64,000 nt of DNA, taken from NCBI GenBank assembly GCA_965153355.1, contig OZ231127.1:96410001-96474000 (forward strand). The letters are read 5' to 3'. This stretch comes from Flaccisagitta enflata. Lineage: Eukaryota > Chaetognatha > Sagittoidea > Aphragmophora. Below the pieces are notes generated by a model. That model did no database searches. It saw only the letters and a list, made by a program, of their open reading frames with translations, and was not told where the DNA came from. Each line of letters opens with the position of its first letter. Positions within the stretch are counted from its first letter, which is position 1. Positions 13,281 through 23,461 of the stretch are shown piece by piece. The position numbers and the translations under genes are program-made.

Positions 13281-13723
13281 TCATCTAAGGATCGCACATG
13301 GTCAGCAGTACCCGATGCCCTGCTTGGAGTGATGAGCTGAAGCAGTGGAGTGGTAGCAGGGCAGCGGCCCAAAGGACCAATGTCCTGTAGGACACAGGCT
13401 TGAATATCCATACATCCTGAGGGGGCATATTTGAGGCTTTTAGGGCAATTTTGCATGATATTCAATGGGAGTTTTGCATCGTTTCCATTTTATCATCAGT
13501 TTTATATATTATTCTTTGGGAATTTCACATTTTTCTTATTTTTTGGTCAATTTTCCATGTTATTCAATGGGAAATTTGCATTTTGCTAATTTTCCATGTT
13601 ATTCAATGGTAATTTGAGGCTTGATAATGATAGCTTCAGGGGGGGAAGGACGTACAGTCGGACGGACATACGGAAATTCACCCCTGTGTCCCACAGGACA
13701 TCGGCCCTTTGGGGCCGCTGCCC
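13281..13723 (+). mobile_element. GGGCAGCGGCCC element, covariant subtype
   Basis: Leader GGTCAGCAGTACCCGATGCC, subterminal GGGCAGCGGCCCAAAGGACC...ATGTCCTGTAGGACACAGG, and 3' end CCTGTGTCCCACAGGACATC...GGGGCCGCTGCCC before AAAAAA. The GGCCCAAAGG variation at the 5' block is answered by CCCTTTGGGG at the 3' end. The interior is a repeat built on TCAATGGGAATTTTGCATTT. Confidence 0.88.
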
Positions 13724-13739
13724 AAAAAAGGAAAGAGAA

Positions 13740-13815
13740 AAAAAGAAAAAAAAAAAAAAAAAAAAAAAGGAAAAAGAAAAAAATACGAAAAAAAAAAAGA
13801 ATTCAATAAAAAAAT
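13740..13815. repeat. A-rich low-complexity tract
   Basis: Poly-A with G interruptions downstream of the preceding element. Confidence 0.8.
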
Positions 13816-14175
13816 GAAAAGAGAATGAAAAAATGAGAAATAGGAGGGAAAAATCAGATTAGATCATGTTTGGGCTCCATTGGACCTAAGAAGTCAAGTG
13901 AGGGCCCCATTAAGATCAAATCAACATCTGCTTATTGTTAAAGTCCCAAATACCAACCTTTTCCAAGATATACTACATATTACTTTCCATTGAGCCCCTA
14001 TTTCAACTAAGTTTGAGCCCTTGTGAAGGTGACAAACAATTTCAAAGTGAAGTTATCATGAATCATGAGAGGCAAATTAATACTGATAAAAAAATAAAAA
14101 AAATCAGCAAAACACTAATGCCAGATTGCAAGTCCTGGAGGTGGAAGTTTGAGCATTGGAATAATTTTCATAGAA
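13816..14175. other. No feature recognised
   Basis: A-rich, mostly non-repetitive sequence with a short open frame and no motif. Confidence 0.5.
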
Positions 14176-14369
14176 ATGAGGCCTGATACACAGCTACCAC
14201 AGTCGGGTGTAGGTAGGCAGGGGCCATATTTGAGGTCACTAAACTATTAGAGCGGGAGCATTGAGGTCATAAAAGAAAGTAAAAGTGGGATTGAATGACA
14301 GATTAACTGACCAATGGATGGACAGATGGGCAAAGCGGGGTACAGAGTCGCATAGCACGCGACCAAAAA
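14176..14369 (+). mobile_element. HINE-like element, decayed
   Basis: 5' GGCCTGATACACAGCTACCA with subterminal AGTCGGGTGT; 3' GAGTCGCATAGCACGCGACC followed by AAAAAT. The terminal CT is CC here. Confidence 0.85.
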
Positions 14370-14379
14370 TCAAATGGAC

Positions 14380-14465
14380 AGAAGCGGGGGGGGGGGGGGA
14401 GGGATAGGGGGCCCCGGCTAAAGGGGACAGAGGGGGGCCCGGCATTTCTCTCGCCGCCCCTGATC
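14380..14465. repeat. GC-rich GGCGGCGAGAG/GGGCCC repeat fragment, second copy
   Basis: Poly-G run and GGGGGCCCCGG/GGGGCCCGGC blocks. In reverse orientation it shares GGCGGCGAGAG with 13190-13275. Confidence 0.5.
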
Positions 14466-14572
14466 ATGCACCATTTATATAAAAGCATAATAATTTATGT
14501 TTACCCAAAACTGGATAAATGACTTAGTTATACAAGCTTATTGATTATCCCGCTGATGTCATTTGAGAGAGA

Positions 14573-14762
14573 AACAAGGCCGGATACACGGCTACCGAAG
14601 TTGCGTGCGGGTGGGCAGGGGCCATATTTGAGGTCACCAGACCATTTGGGCAGGAGCAGTGAGGTAAAAAAAATAAAATCATAAAAAAAAGTAAAGTGTG
14701 ACCGACCGACCGACCAACCGACCGACGGACAAAGCGGGTTGTAGAGTCGCGTGCACGCGACT
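14573..14762 (+). mobile_element. HINE-like element, typical full-length copy
   Basis: Blocks in order: AACAAGGCCGGATACACGGC; subterminal AGTTGCGTGC; GGGTGGGCAGGGGC; ATTTGAGGTCACC; CATTTGGGCAGGAGCAGTGA; an A-rich stretch ending AAAGTAAAGTGTG; (GACC)n/(GACGGAC); AAAGCGGGTTGTAGA; hairpin GTCGCGTGCACGCGAC; T. There is no coding capacity and no duplicated target. Asymmetric ends, a 3' stem-loop, a subterminal inverted repeat and a repeat-filled middle are the known features of Helentron-associated elements, so I place the family there by structure only. No Rep/helicase partner is present in the window. Confidence 0.9.
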
Positions 14763-15104
14763 ATAAAAGGGCAATCATGTTTTTCATTCCACCATAAACA
14801 TAGAGACAATTAAGTATTTGTGAAAGAAAGAAGGGAAGAACAAGACTAGAGACTGCTGTCAATTCCAAGAAAGACAAGAGATAGAAATGTTTAAAAAGAA
14901 TTCGGGAAAATGCAAAGGAGGAATTGGATTGTGACGATTTCAATAGGGTAGCTGTCTATCTCAATAGGGTAGCTGTCGAAGTGTCTATCTCTCTCTCTCT
15001 CTCTCATTCTTTGTCGTGACGGTTTTAATAGGGTCAGGCCGCGGTCGGTGGTAGGACAGGTTTTCTATTGGTAATTCCCTTCTTAAAGCCGTGTGGGAGC
15101 TTCT

Positions 15105-15155
15105 TTTCTTCTTTTCTTCTTTTTCTTTTTCTTTTTCTTTTTCGTTTTCTTCTTC

Positions 15156-15186
<31 letters not shown>

Positions 15187-15248
15187 TTTCTTTTTCTTTT
15201 TCTTCTTCTTCTTTTTCTTCCTCTGATTCTGATTCAACTCAATCTTCT

Positions 15249-15307
<59 letters not shown>

Positions 15308-15505
15308 TTCTTCTTCTTCTTCTTCTTCTTCTTCTTCTTCTTCTTCTTCCTCTGATTCTGATTCAACTCAATCTTCTTCTTCTTCTTCTTCTTCTTCTTC
15401 TTCTTCTTCTTCTTCTTCTTCTTCTTCTTCTTCTTCTTCTTCTTCTTCTTCTTGTTCTTCTTCTTCTTCTTCTTCTTCTTCTTCTCATTGTGCTTCTTCT
15501 TCCTC
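15105..15505. repeat. (CTTTTT)n and (TTC)n arrays with a 129-bp duplication
   Basis: CTTTTT hexamers (15105-15210) lead into TTC triplets. The spacer CTCTGATTCTGATTCAACTC occurs near 15222 and again near 15351, marking a tandem duplication of about 129 bp. Confidence 0.95.
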
Positions 15506-15904
15506 CTTATTAAGTTAGGCCGCTTCTTTACTCGTTCCACTGTCGCTGTGTAAAATCCATTGGGGGTAAACTCGGGGTTTCGCGACTGAATGACCTTGAT
15601 CCCAACTACGATCGAAAAACTAATTTGAATATTGATGATGTGGATTTGAATTCTATCGGGCCCGAGGCGATAATTCTAAGATTGAGTCCTTTTTGTTTTG
15701 AGGAAAGACGTGGAATGCTGGAATAGAGGAGAAGAGAGAGGGCGGGTTTCTAGTGAAGATGAACAAGGCCAAGAGATGTCCAATAGATGCGTCCTCTTTA
15801 GACGTAAGATATTATCATACAATTTATTAAGATATTAAGATATAATAATATGACAATAAAAAGATTCCGAGAAAAAGAGAAAGATATAAACTGATTCCTC
15901 TCTC

Positions 15905-16118
15905 TCCCCCCCCCACGCCTCCCCACCCCTCCCCCCCACGCCTCCCCACCCCTCCCCCCACGCCTCCCCACCCCTCCCCCACGCCTCCCCACCCCTCCCC
16001 CACGCCTCCCCACCCCTTCCCCCACGCCTCCCCGGCCCTTCCCCCCACCCTCCCCCCACGCCTCCCCACCCCTCCCCCCCACGCCTCCCCCTCCCCCACA
16101 CACCTCCCCACACTCCCC
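15905..16118. repeat. CCCCACGCCTCCCCACCC minisatellite
   Basis: About 18-bp units. The minus strand is a dense succession of G runs of 3-7 bases separated by 1-4 bases, the classical G-quadruplex spacing. Confidence 0.9.
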
Positions 16119-16139
16119 CGCCTCATTCTCACAAAGAGA

Positions 16140-16600
16140 CATGAAGGGACTTGGAGAGACATGGAGAGACATGAAGAGACAAGAGGAAACATGAGGAGAC
16201 ATAAGAGACATATAGAGACATGAAGAGACATAAGAGACATAAGAGACATAAGAGACATAATAGAAAAAAGAGATATAAGAGACATAAGAGAAGTAAGAGA
16301 TATAAGAGACATAAGAGACATAAGAGACATAAGAGACATAAGAAACATAAGAGACATATAGGAGACATAAAGGAGACAAAAGAGACAAAAGAGACAAAAG
16401 ATACATAAGAGACATAAGAGACATAAGAGACATAAGAGAAATAAGATATATAAGAGAAATAAGAGACAAAAGAGATATAAGAGACATATAGGAGACATAG
16501 AAGACATAAGAGACATGTAGGAGACAAAAGAGACAAAAGAGACGAAAGAGATGCAAGAGACAAAAGAAATATAAGAGACAAGAAGAAACATGAAGAGAAA
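16140..16600. repeat. (ATAAGAGAC)n nonamer satellite
   Basis: Units of 9-10 bp with frequent AAAAGAGAC, ATATAGGAGAC and ATGAAGAGAC variants. Confidence 0.93.
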
Positions 16601-16988
16601 TGAAGAGAAAACCTTGAAAATCGTGTTTTGAAATTTTCGCGTTACGGACGGACAGACATTCAGACAGACAGACCGACCAAGGGACACACCCTCTCATAGA
16701 GATGCGAGGACGCATCTAAAAACGCGTTTGTTCCCATTGAACGCTTTTATTATATAGCATGAACACATGTTTTTGAATTTCACTGTCCCACGAAAGAGTG
16801 AGTGAAGTGAGTGAGCGAGCCCGTATATGGAGCAAAGTGGAGCGTCGCATAGCAAGTGAGTGGAGTGAGCAGTGCGAGCGAACAAAGCGAGCGACCAAGT
16901 GGTCCGTTAAATACGCGATTGTCTCTGACCAGAGACGCCTCCTGAGACAGTCACCAATTTCCTCGATGTATCAAGGCCAAAGTTTTTG

Positions 16989-17084
16989 GACGTGTTGATG
17001 ATCCAGAGAATGCCCTCTGCTGTTGATATTTCTAAGGCGTTTGACCGTCTTGAAGCCCTTCACATATGGGACAGGCTCTCATGA
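16989..17084 (+). pseudogene. LINE reverse-transcriptase motif A scrap
   Basis: One plus frame reads DVLMIQRMPSAVDISKAFDR followed by LEALHIWDRLS and a TGA stop at 17082. The core VDISKAFDRL fits reverse-transcriptase motif A, hxDxxxAFDxV, whose first Asp is catalytic in intact enzymes, followed by the usual alpha-helical ALxxxL stretch. It is only about 30 codons long, with no YADD box near it, so it is a dead fragment. Chance is possible, but the motif is specific. Confidence 0.55.
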
Positions 17085-17164
17085 GTTATGCGGCATAACT
17101 TATGCCATGCCATGACATGATGTCTCATCACCTGTCAGATGATTGCAAAATGATTAAAGCAGGG

Positions 17165-17475
17165 GTGTATATAATTGAGTGGCTTTTGATTCCCCCCCCT
17201 TCCCCCCGCCTTTGATTTTCTTCCCCGCGATGCATCGCGTTGCATTACAAAATCTGTGATTTTCTTCCCAGTAAAGCAATAAAACAATGTATATAAGGTT
17301 TAAATAGTGTTAAATTGTGTTTTACCAATCAAGTTTTATGATTTGGTACTGCCAAAAGTTATATTTTCCCCAAATTTCTTTTTTCTCTTTTTTCTTCCTT
17401 CCTTTCAATTCTCCATCTCCAAACCCTTTGATTCCCCCCCCCGCCGGGGGGGGGGAACTTGATAATATACAGGCC
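17165..17475. repeat. Interspersed repeat TTTGATTTTCTTCCCCGCGA, copy 1
   Basis: Shares an ordered series of blocks with 45695-45965: TTGATTTTCTTCCCC, GCGTTGCATTACA, GTTTAAATAGTG, AACCCTTTGATT, C-rich run, TATACAGGCCTGGA. The ends carry GATTCCCCCC runs. The family is not recognised. Confidence 0.7.
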
Positions 17476-17494
17476 TGGATTAAAGGGATTTAAA

Positions 17495-17673
17495 ATTTTT
17501 TAATCGCGGACACGCGACTTCTTACCTTGCTGTGTCGGTCGGTTCATCCGTCCGTCGATCCGTAAATATGTCAAAATGTTAGCGTTTTTCCCGCGATACT
17601 GCCCCTGCCCAATGGGCAGTGCCCATCCATCCATGAATGGGGGTCGATGAATAGTTGTATACGGCCTTGTTTC
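17495..17673 (-). mobile_element. HINE-like element, GCGGAC subtype, decayed 5' half
   Basis: Left end TTTTTTAATCGCGGACACGC, then GGTCGGTTCATCCGTCCGTC, TACTGCCCCTGCCCAAT, and right end GTATACGGCCTTGTTT. Confidence 0.85.
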
Positions 17674-18176
17674 TTCCTCTAGTTGACTGACTTGACTGAA
17701 GTGCCATTTAAAATGGATGATGTGATATCTCTTTTTTTTTTCTCATGTAAATGAGGAATTTTTTGACCACCCAGAATGGCTGATGGGCAATATGGCTCAG
17801 ATAGAAAAAAAAACCGAATCAATGCTAGAAAAGGACATTTACCATGAAAAAAAACCCCAAACTAATGCTCATGACGATTGGCCTTTTCATCTGAAATTCT
17901 GAATATTTGAGCTTTAAAGTTCGTTGGTTTTTAAATATTGCAAATCAGCATATACAGATTCAATGATAATACAATGAGAGGGGCAGCAAAATCGCTAGCA
18001 CCCCTACCCACAGCTTAGATGGGTGATGTCACAAAGACAACTGAGGTGACAGCTGAAAGCTTATCCCAGAACAGTTCCCGTCATCAAGGCGTTTTTCGAA
18101 TTTCCTTCTCATTCTATCGAAAATGGTCATAAAAGGGCTAAATCCAACACTTCTGAAAATTCCCGATTTTCACCCT
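17674..18176. other. No feature recognised
   Basis: AT-rich, non-repetitive sequence. CGCTAGCACCCCTACCC near 17992 is echoed in reverse near 18470 (GTAGGGGTGCTTGCGATT), so an inverted-repeat element spanning 17930-18530 around the HINE-like copy is possible. Confidence 0.4.
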
Positions 18177-18350
18177 AACAAGGTCGGATACACGGCCAAT
18201 ACCAGTCGCGGACGGGTGGGCAGGGGCGGAAATGCATGTTTTCCCCACTTTTCGACTCGTGTTCACGGACCGACCGACCGACCAACCGACCAACCGACGG
18301 ACGGACGGACGGACAAAGCCTCTTATAGAGTCGCTTGTCCGCGACTAAAA
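18177..18350 (+). mobile_element. HINE-like element, GCGGAC subtype, intact
   Basis: 5' AACAAGGTCGGATACACGGC, subterminal AGTCGCGGAC followed by GGGTGGGCAGGGGC, 3' GTCGCTTGTCCGCGACTAAA. The subterminal motif is an exact 10-bp reverse complement of the terminal GTCCGCGACT. The change from GTGC to GGAC relative to the common subtype is thus present at both ends. Confidence 0.92.
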
Positions 18351-18606
18351 AGAGCTGTATCTCTAAAACTAGGTTGAGATTACAGAATCGCCTCGATGGC
18401 GGGAATTGTACTGAGATAAGCTCTCGGCCACCACCTTTGATACCCTTTGGTATTGATCATCTGAGCTACAGGTAGGGGTGCTTGCGATTTCGACTACCCC
18501 TCTCACTGTAATATCATTGATTCTGTAGTTGAACACCTATCTCATGGACCCGCTTTTAACTGAAGTCCGCCTACAGCAGATGCTAATTCTTAGTCCCTTT
18601 GGCCTG

Positions 18607-18825
18607 TTTTTAGTTGCGGACACACAATTCTAGCTTTGTCCATCCGTCTGTTGGTCCGTCCATCGGTCCGTCGGTCCGTCATGGTCACCGAGTTAAGCGG
18701 GAAAACGAGCGTTTTAGATACTTTTTGTGTATGTTTGAGTGTGGGAGGTAGGTTAGGTTGTGGATAGGGGTTGGATGCCCCTGCCCACCTGTCTGCAACG
18801 ATATTGTGACCCGCCTCACTTGTTT
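18607..18825 (-). mobile_element. HINE-like element, GTTGC subtype
   Basis: Left TTTTTAGTTGCGGACACACA, GTCCATCCGTCTGTTGGTCC, right CTGTCTGCAACGATATTGTG then CACTTGTTT. The subterminal TCTGCAAC matches the left-end GTTGCGGA with one mismatch. Confidence 0.88.
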
Positions 18826-18889
18826 CTTTTGTCTCTTATATTAGCCCAAACAGAATTGCGCCTATAGGAGATGGAAATTGTTGGTCCTT

Positions 18890-19080
18890 TGAAATTCGTT
18901 GAACACCGCAATAACGTATGTTAAGTGACTAATGAATTTGATCTACAACAGGTGGATTTATGTTATTCCCAATATAGAAATTTAAAGAAATTTGCATGAA
19001 GGGACTAAAAATTCAGTTCTGTTATGTGTGGATTTCCGCAACTCCCGGATCCATCATAGCTGAGTTTATCTGTAGTTGAG
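18890..19080. mobile_element. Mariner-like MITE, decayed
   Basis: TTCGTTGAACACCGCAATAA, then TTATTCCCAATATAGAAATT, then the TAGCTGAGTTTATCTGTAGT end. The block order parallels 22173-22340. Confidence 0.6.
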
Positions 19081-19139
19081 TGGTGTTGTCCATCTTTCAT
19101 AGCGTGTCGTTCAGTGATTTTCATCCTCTTTTTTTTCTT

Positions 19140-19621
19140 AACAAGGCCAAGAGATGTCCAATAGATGCGTCCTCTTTACATGTATGATATTAAGATACAA
19201 ATTAGTAAGATATGACGATGTTAAGATAAAATTAAAGATAAGAAGATATAAAGATATTGAGATATTAAGATAAAGAGAAAAATATTAACTGATTACTCTC
19301 TCACCCCTCCCCACGCCTCCTCCCCCCCACCCCTGCTCCGAGACGAAAGAGACATAAGAGACAAAAGAGATATAAGAGACATATAGGAGCCATGAGAGAC
19401 AAAAAAAAAAAAAAGAGACAAAAGAGACAAAAAAAGACATAAAAAATATAAGAGACAATAAGAGACATGAAGAGACATAAAGAGAAATGAAGAGGAAAAC
19501 CCTAAAAATCGCATTTTAAAAATTTCGTGTTCTGGACGGACATTCAGACAGACATTATTCAGACAGACATTCAGATCAAGGGACATACCCTCTTTTAGAG
19601 ATGCGAGGACGCATCTAAAAA
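19140..19621 (+). mobile_element. HINE-like element, GATGCG subtype
   Basis: AACAAGGCCAAGAGATGTCC at the 5' end and GATGCGAGGACGCATCTAAA at the 3' end. It carries the same ATAAGAGAC-type satellite and C-rich block as 15762-16722, but much shorter, so it is a sister copy with a contracted interior. Confidence 0.92.
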
Positions 19622-19974
19622 TGACATTTCTCGGCCTCAATTTCAAAGGGGGAAAAATGTTTAAAGAAAGGAATAAAAACGCATGTCAATTACGACGAAG
19701 TTACGTGACACGAAATTCTTCGGCATGCAATTGCACTGACATGCAAAGCGTTTTGGAATGTGATGTCACAGCTGTCCAGTCAATAAGCAATCTTGAAAAG
19801 GGTCGATTACGTCTTTACAAATAGTTTGTGTTAAAAGATAATATGAAAAAAGATGAAGAGTGATGCAAATGAAATATCAGTCAGGGCCTAAACAAGGCCA
19901 ACACCTATAAGTCGCGTGCAGGACAAAAATAACTGAACTGACCTGACTCTTTATTGATCTTTTTTTTCAAAAAT

Positions 19975-20755
19975 CAGACTTAAGCCAGACCCAAACCAGA
20001 CCCAAACCAGACTCAAACCAGACTTAAACCAGGCTCAAACCAGGCTCAAACCAGACTCAAACCAGACTCAAACCAGACTCAAACCAGACTCAAACCAGAC
20101 TCAAACCAGACTCAAACCAGACTTAAACCAGACCAAAACCAGACCGAAACCAAACCGAAACCAGACATAAACCAGACATAAACCAGACCTAAACCAGACA
20201 TAAATCAGATATGAACCAGACTTAAGCCAGACTCAAACCAGACTCAAACCAGACCCAAACCAGACTCAAACTAGACTCAAACTAGACTCAAACTAGACTC
20301 AAACTAGACTTTAACCAGACTTAAACCAGACTTAAACCAGACTTAAACCAGACTTAAACCAGACTTATCCAAACTTAAACCAGACTTAAACCAGACTTAA
20401 ACCAGACTCAAACCAGACTTAAACCAAACTTAAACCAGACTTAAACCAGAAAACCAGACCCAAACCAGCAGACTTAAACCAGCGACTTAAACCAGCCGAC
20501 CTAAACCAGCGACTCAAACCAGCGACTTAGCCTAAACCAGCCAACTCAAACCAGCCGGCAAACCCGCAGACTTAAATCCGCAGACTTAAACCAGCAGACT
20601 TGAACCAGCAGACTTAAACCAGCAGACCTTAACCAGCAGACCTAAATCAGCTGACTTAAACCAGCTGACCTAATCCAGCCAACTTAAACCAGCTGACTTA
20701 AACCAGCCAACATAAACCAGCCGACTTAAACCAGCCGACTTAAACCAGCCGACTT
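19975..20755. repeat. (CCAGACTTAAA)n satellite
   Basis: 11-bp units changing toward CCAGCAGACTTAAA (14 bp) on the right. Confidence 0.95.
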
Positions 20756-21115
20756 AAACAAAAAATGACCAAAAATGACCAAAAATGACCAAAAATGACC
20801 AAAAATGACCAAAAATGACCAAAAATGACCAAAAATGACCAAAAATGACCAAAAATGACCAAAAATGACCAAAAATGACCAAAAATGACCAAAATGACCA
20901 AAAATGACCAAAAATGACCAAATATGACCAAAAGTAACCAAAAATAACCAAAAATGACCAAAAATGACCAAAAATGACCAAAAATGACCTAAAATGACCT
21001 AAAATGACCAAAAATGACCAAAAAAACCAAAATGACCAAAATGACCAAAATGACCAAAAATGACCAAAAATGACTGAAAAGAACCAAAAATGACCAAAAA
21101 TGACCAAACACAACA
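20756..21115. repeat. (AAAAATGACC)n satellite
   Basis: Near-perfect 10-bp units, degenerating after 20930. Confidence 0.97.
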
Positions 21116-21405
21116 AAAAAATAGCTCAAAATAACTCCAGACGACCCAAAATGACCAAAAACGACGCAAAAAAGCTAAGTGTTACGGACGGACGGACCGA
21201 CGGACCGACCGACAGAGCGGGTTGTAGAGTCGCGTGCACGCGACTAAAAAACTTTGTTTTTGAAGTGAATTCATAAACCACTTTAATTACAATAAGCAGT
21301 AAAAATTGCAACCACTCAAGTCCGATTCTGCCTTAAGTGGCTGGGGAGCATTTTCAGATGAGGATTCGGCCTTGAGTGCCCTCCTCCCACTGAACTCGCT
21401 TACCC

Positions 21406-21582
21406 TTCGCAACTCTAAAACTGTGCAAGACGCTTTGTCTATCCGTGGGTCTGTTGGTTGGTAATTTCAGTCGAAAAGTGTGAAAATGTGCATTTAGGAT
21501 GCTGTGGTTGGGATTGTGTGAAGTGTGTGGAAATGGAAGTGTGTGGGGGGCAACGATATTGTAACCCCGCGTTACTGTAGTT
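21406..21582 (-). mobile_element. HINE-like element, GTTGC subtype, decayed
   Basis: Left TCGCAACTCTAAAACTGTGC, GCTTTGTCTATCCGTGGGTC, right GCAACGATATTGTAACCCCG. Confidence 0.7.
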
Positions 21583-21616
21583 GAGGAACACTAGACTTTT
21601 TTCAGCACTACGGGCG

Positions 21617-21876
21617 TTTTTAGTCGCGTGCTACGCGACTCTATAAGCCACTTTTTGGTCGGTCGGTCGGTCGGTCGGTCGGTCCGTCCATCACAAAACT
21701 GTTTAAAAGGCGTTTTACACAGAATAAAGACATTCTAAATGTTTTTGAATGTTTCTAAGGCTTTTATAAACCTCTATAGGCTCCTTTTAGGTTAAGGGAT
21801 GATGTTCGTCATTTAGTTGGTCGGTCGGACCTTCATGCAAACGTTTTAGGACCCAACCGGCATGTTGGGCCTTGTT
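21617..21876 (-). mobile_element. HINE-like element with an unusual 5' end
   Basis: The left end is the common TTTTTAGTCGCGTGCTACGC, followed by a pure (GGTC)n run. The right end in reverse reads AACAAGGCCCAACATGCCGG, a 5' head not shared with most copies. It may be a chimera. Confidence 0.75.
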
Positions 21877-22172
21877 GTTCAAACGTCTGGTTGGGCCTTT
21901 TCTTCACTGCCCCTGCCCACTTGCATTACTCTCACTTTCTCATGACAAGATGAGCTCAAGAAACATTGCCCCTGCCCCTGCTCTCCTCACGCGACATATT
22001 TAATTAGCATAGAATATTTACATGTATGGAAAAAGTCTCTCTTTTTATCGATGACGAAAAAAAAAAGACCAAAGGTCATTTACCCGATTGCAGAATGAAA
22101 ATCGGTCACAATAACAAATCGGTCGCAATAACAAATCGGCGTAGATTTCACTCGCAATAGCGAAACATGGTA

Positions 22173-22340
22173 CAATTAAACCTCGAAATGACGAATGTCA
22201 AGGCACTTTGTATTCATGATAAATGGATTTTCATTATTGCCAATGTAGAAATTGAAAACAAATTTAGAAAATGTAATTTTGTACATCCGCTATAGGCGAA
22301 TTTTAGTTACTCTTGAATCCGTTATAGCGGGGATTAACTG
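22173..22340. mobile_element. Mariner-like 168-bp MITE
   Basis: Inverted ends CAATTAAACCTCGAAATGAC and CAGTTAATCCCCGCTATAAC with TA outside each. The interior has TCATTATTGCCAATGTAGAA. TA duplication and ends of this kind suggest Tc1/mariner ancestry. Confidence 0.8.
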
Positions 22341-22576
22341 TATGTGCGCATTGTTAGCGTTGGTTGATTTCATACAGCCGTATCGACAAAACGTTCATAT
22401 GAACGAAGAGCAGTTGTAAAGATAACTATGAACATTTTAGAAGCATTCTTATACAGTTGACATTTTTTTTAAATCTAGGGCGTAGTCCAACCAATAGAAA
22501 GAAGAGGCCGAATAGTACACAGAATGACAAAATGAGGCTTGTCATCTCAACTCTGTCTCTGTGCGCGATTGAAAAT

Positions 22577-22578
22577 TA

Positions 22579-22631
<53 letters not shown>

Positions 22632-22640
22632 AAGAAAGAT
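22577..22640. repeat. (GA)n microsatellite
   Basis: GA array grading into GAAA. Confidence 0.95.
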
Positions 22641-23233
22641 AAAAGAAGAGAGACAGCGAAATTGGACAAGCGCTCTTTACTTGGCATTCTTAACTCAATT
22701 AATCATGGTCTAATGAGAGTGTATTCAAGCTTAAGCATTTATGATCTTTACTACTTCTAGAGGCTTCTGTCGCACGGCCGCTGTAGTAATAATGAAACTG
22801 AACATACCAGCATTATTATTAAAAGTTCAAAACTGGGAGCAATTTGTCGTTAATAATGAATTAAGAGACGTTGGACGTTGGACGTTGGACGGGGGCGAAG
22901 ATATAGAGAGACAAAATCGGAGGAAAATGGGAGCAATCGCGCTGCACGGCTGAATGAATCAATTTCTGATATGCAATTTTCAAGTTGTCATAAATTGCTT
23001 TACATGATGGGGAGGAAACGAGGAAAAAGGAGGAAACATCAGGGGTGCTAAAGTGATAGTTGAAATACTGTCTAATCTAAGCAATGAGTGAAAGATTATG
23101 ATGGCAGGTTCATAAATGCTTGTGTTTTCTCGCATAAAGTACATGAGAATAATTACTGGTATGTGTTTCCCATGGGAATGAGATCTTACAATTAATTTGG
23201 AGACTCTTCTCGCTCTCTACAGATCTGTATCTG

Positions 23234-23236
<3 letters not shown>
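22641..23236. other. No feature recognised
   Basis: Non-repetitive apart from three GACGTTGGAC units near 22866-22890. No coding motif. Confidence 0.5.

Positions 23237-23315
<79 letters not shown>
23237..23315. repeat. (CT)n microsatellite
   Basis: Pure CT array of about 79 bp. Confidence 0.97.
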
Positions 23316-23319
<4 letters not shown>

Positions 23320-23461
23320 GGAGAAGCCAAAATAACGCAATGCTGAAAACTCGTCATGTCTCCCAAACGGGTTCTACTGTTGGAATTTCAGTGTCATTAA
23401 GTCATATTTAAATTTTTTTGACGAAAGGGGCTCACTCCCTCTTTTTAAAACTCATTCCTCA

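Larger units (their letters stand above)
15762..16722 (+). mobile_element. HINE-like element, GATGCG subtype, with two internal satellites
   Basis: 5' AACAAGGCCAAGAGATGTCC, subterminal AGATGCGTCCTC, 3' hairpin AGATGCGAGGACGCATCT then AAAAA. The 12-bp subterminal motif is the exact reverse complement of the 3' terminal GAGGACGCATCT. The interior has a CCCCACGCCTCCCCACCC minisatellite (about 15905-16115) and an ATAAGAGAC nonamer satellite (about 16140-16600), then GGACGGACAGACATTC repeats. Confidence 0.9.
15740..16943 (+). mobile_element. PIF/Harbinger-like MITE split by a HINE-like element
   Basis: The left end GGGCGGGTTTCTAGTGAAGA stops at 15761 and continues at 16723 with ACGCGTTTGTTCCC, then GAGTGAGCGAGCCCG-type internal sub-repeats, ending CTGACCAGAGACGCCTC. 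Intact copies carry CCAAAAACGCG at the junction, so the insertion at 15762-16722 lies in that A-run. Confidence 0.85.
19891..21250 (+). mobile_element. Large HINE-like element with two internal satellites
   Basis: 5' AACAAGGCCAACACCTATAA with subterminal AGTCGCGTGC; 3' GTCGCGTGCACGCGACTAAA. Between them are an 11-14 bp CCAGACTTAAA array (about 19975-20755) and a 10-bp AAAAATGACC array (20756-21110), then CTCCAGACGACCCAAAATGA, GTGTTACGGACGG and GACC repeats. A sister copy lies at 55214-56835. Confidence 0.9.

Noticed and set aside
15798-16715. 305-residue minus-strand frame rich in SYVSYVS and GEAWGRRGG
   Set aside because: Derived from the ATAAGAGAC satellite and the C-rich minisatellite inside a mobile element.
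20726-21116. W/F-rich repeat protein (GHFWSFLVIF)
   Set aside because: Translation of the (AAAAATGACC)n satellite on the minus strand.
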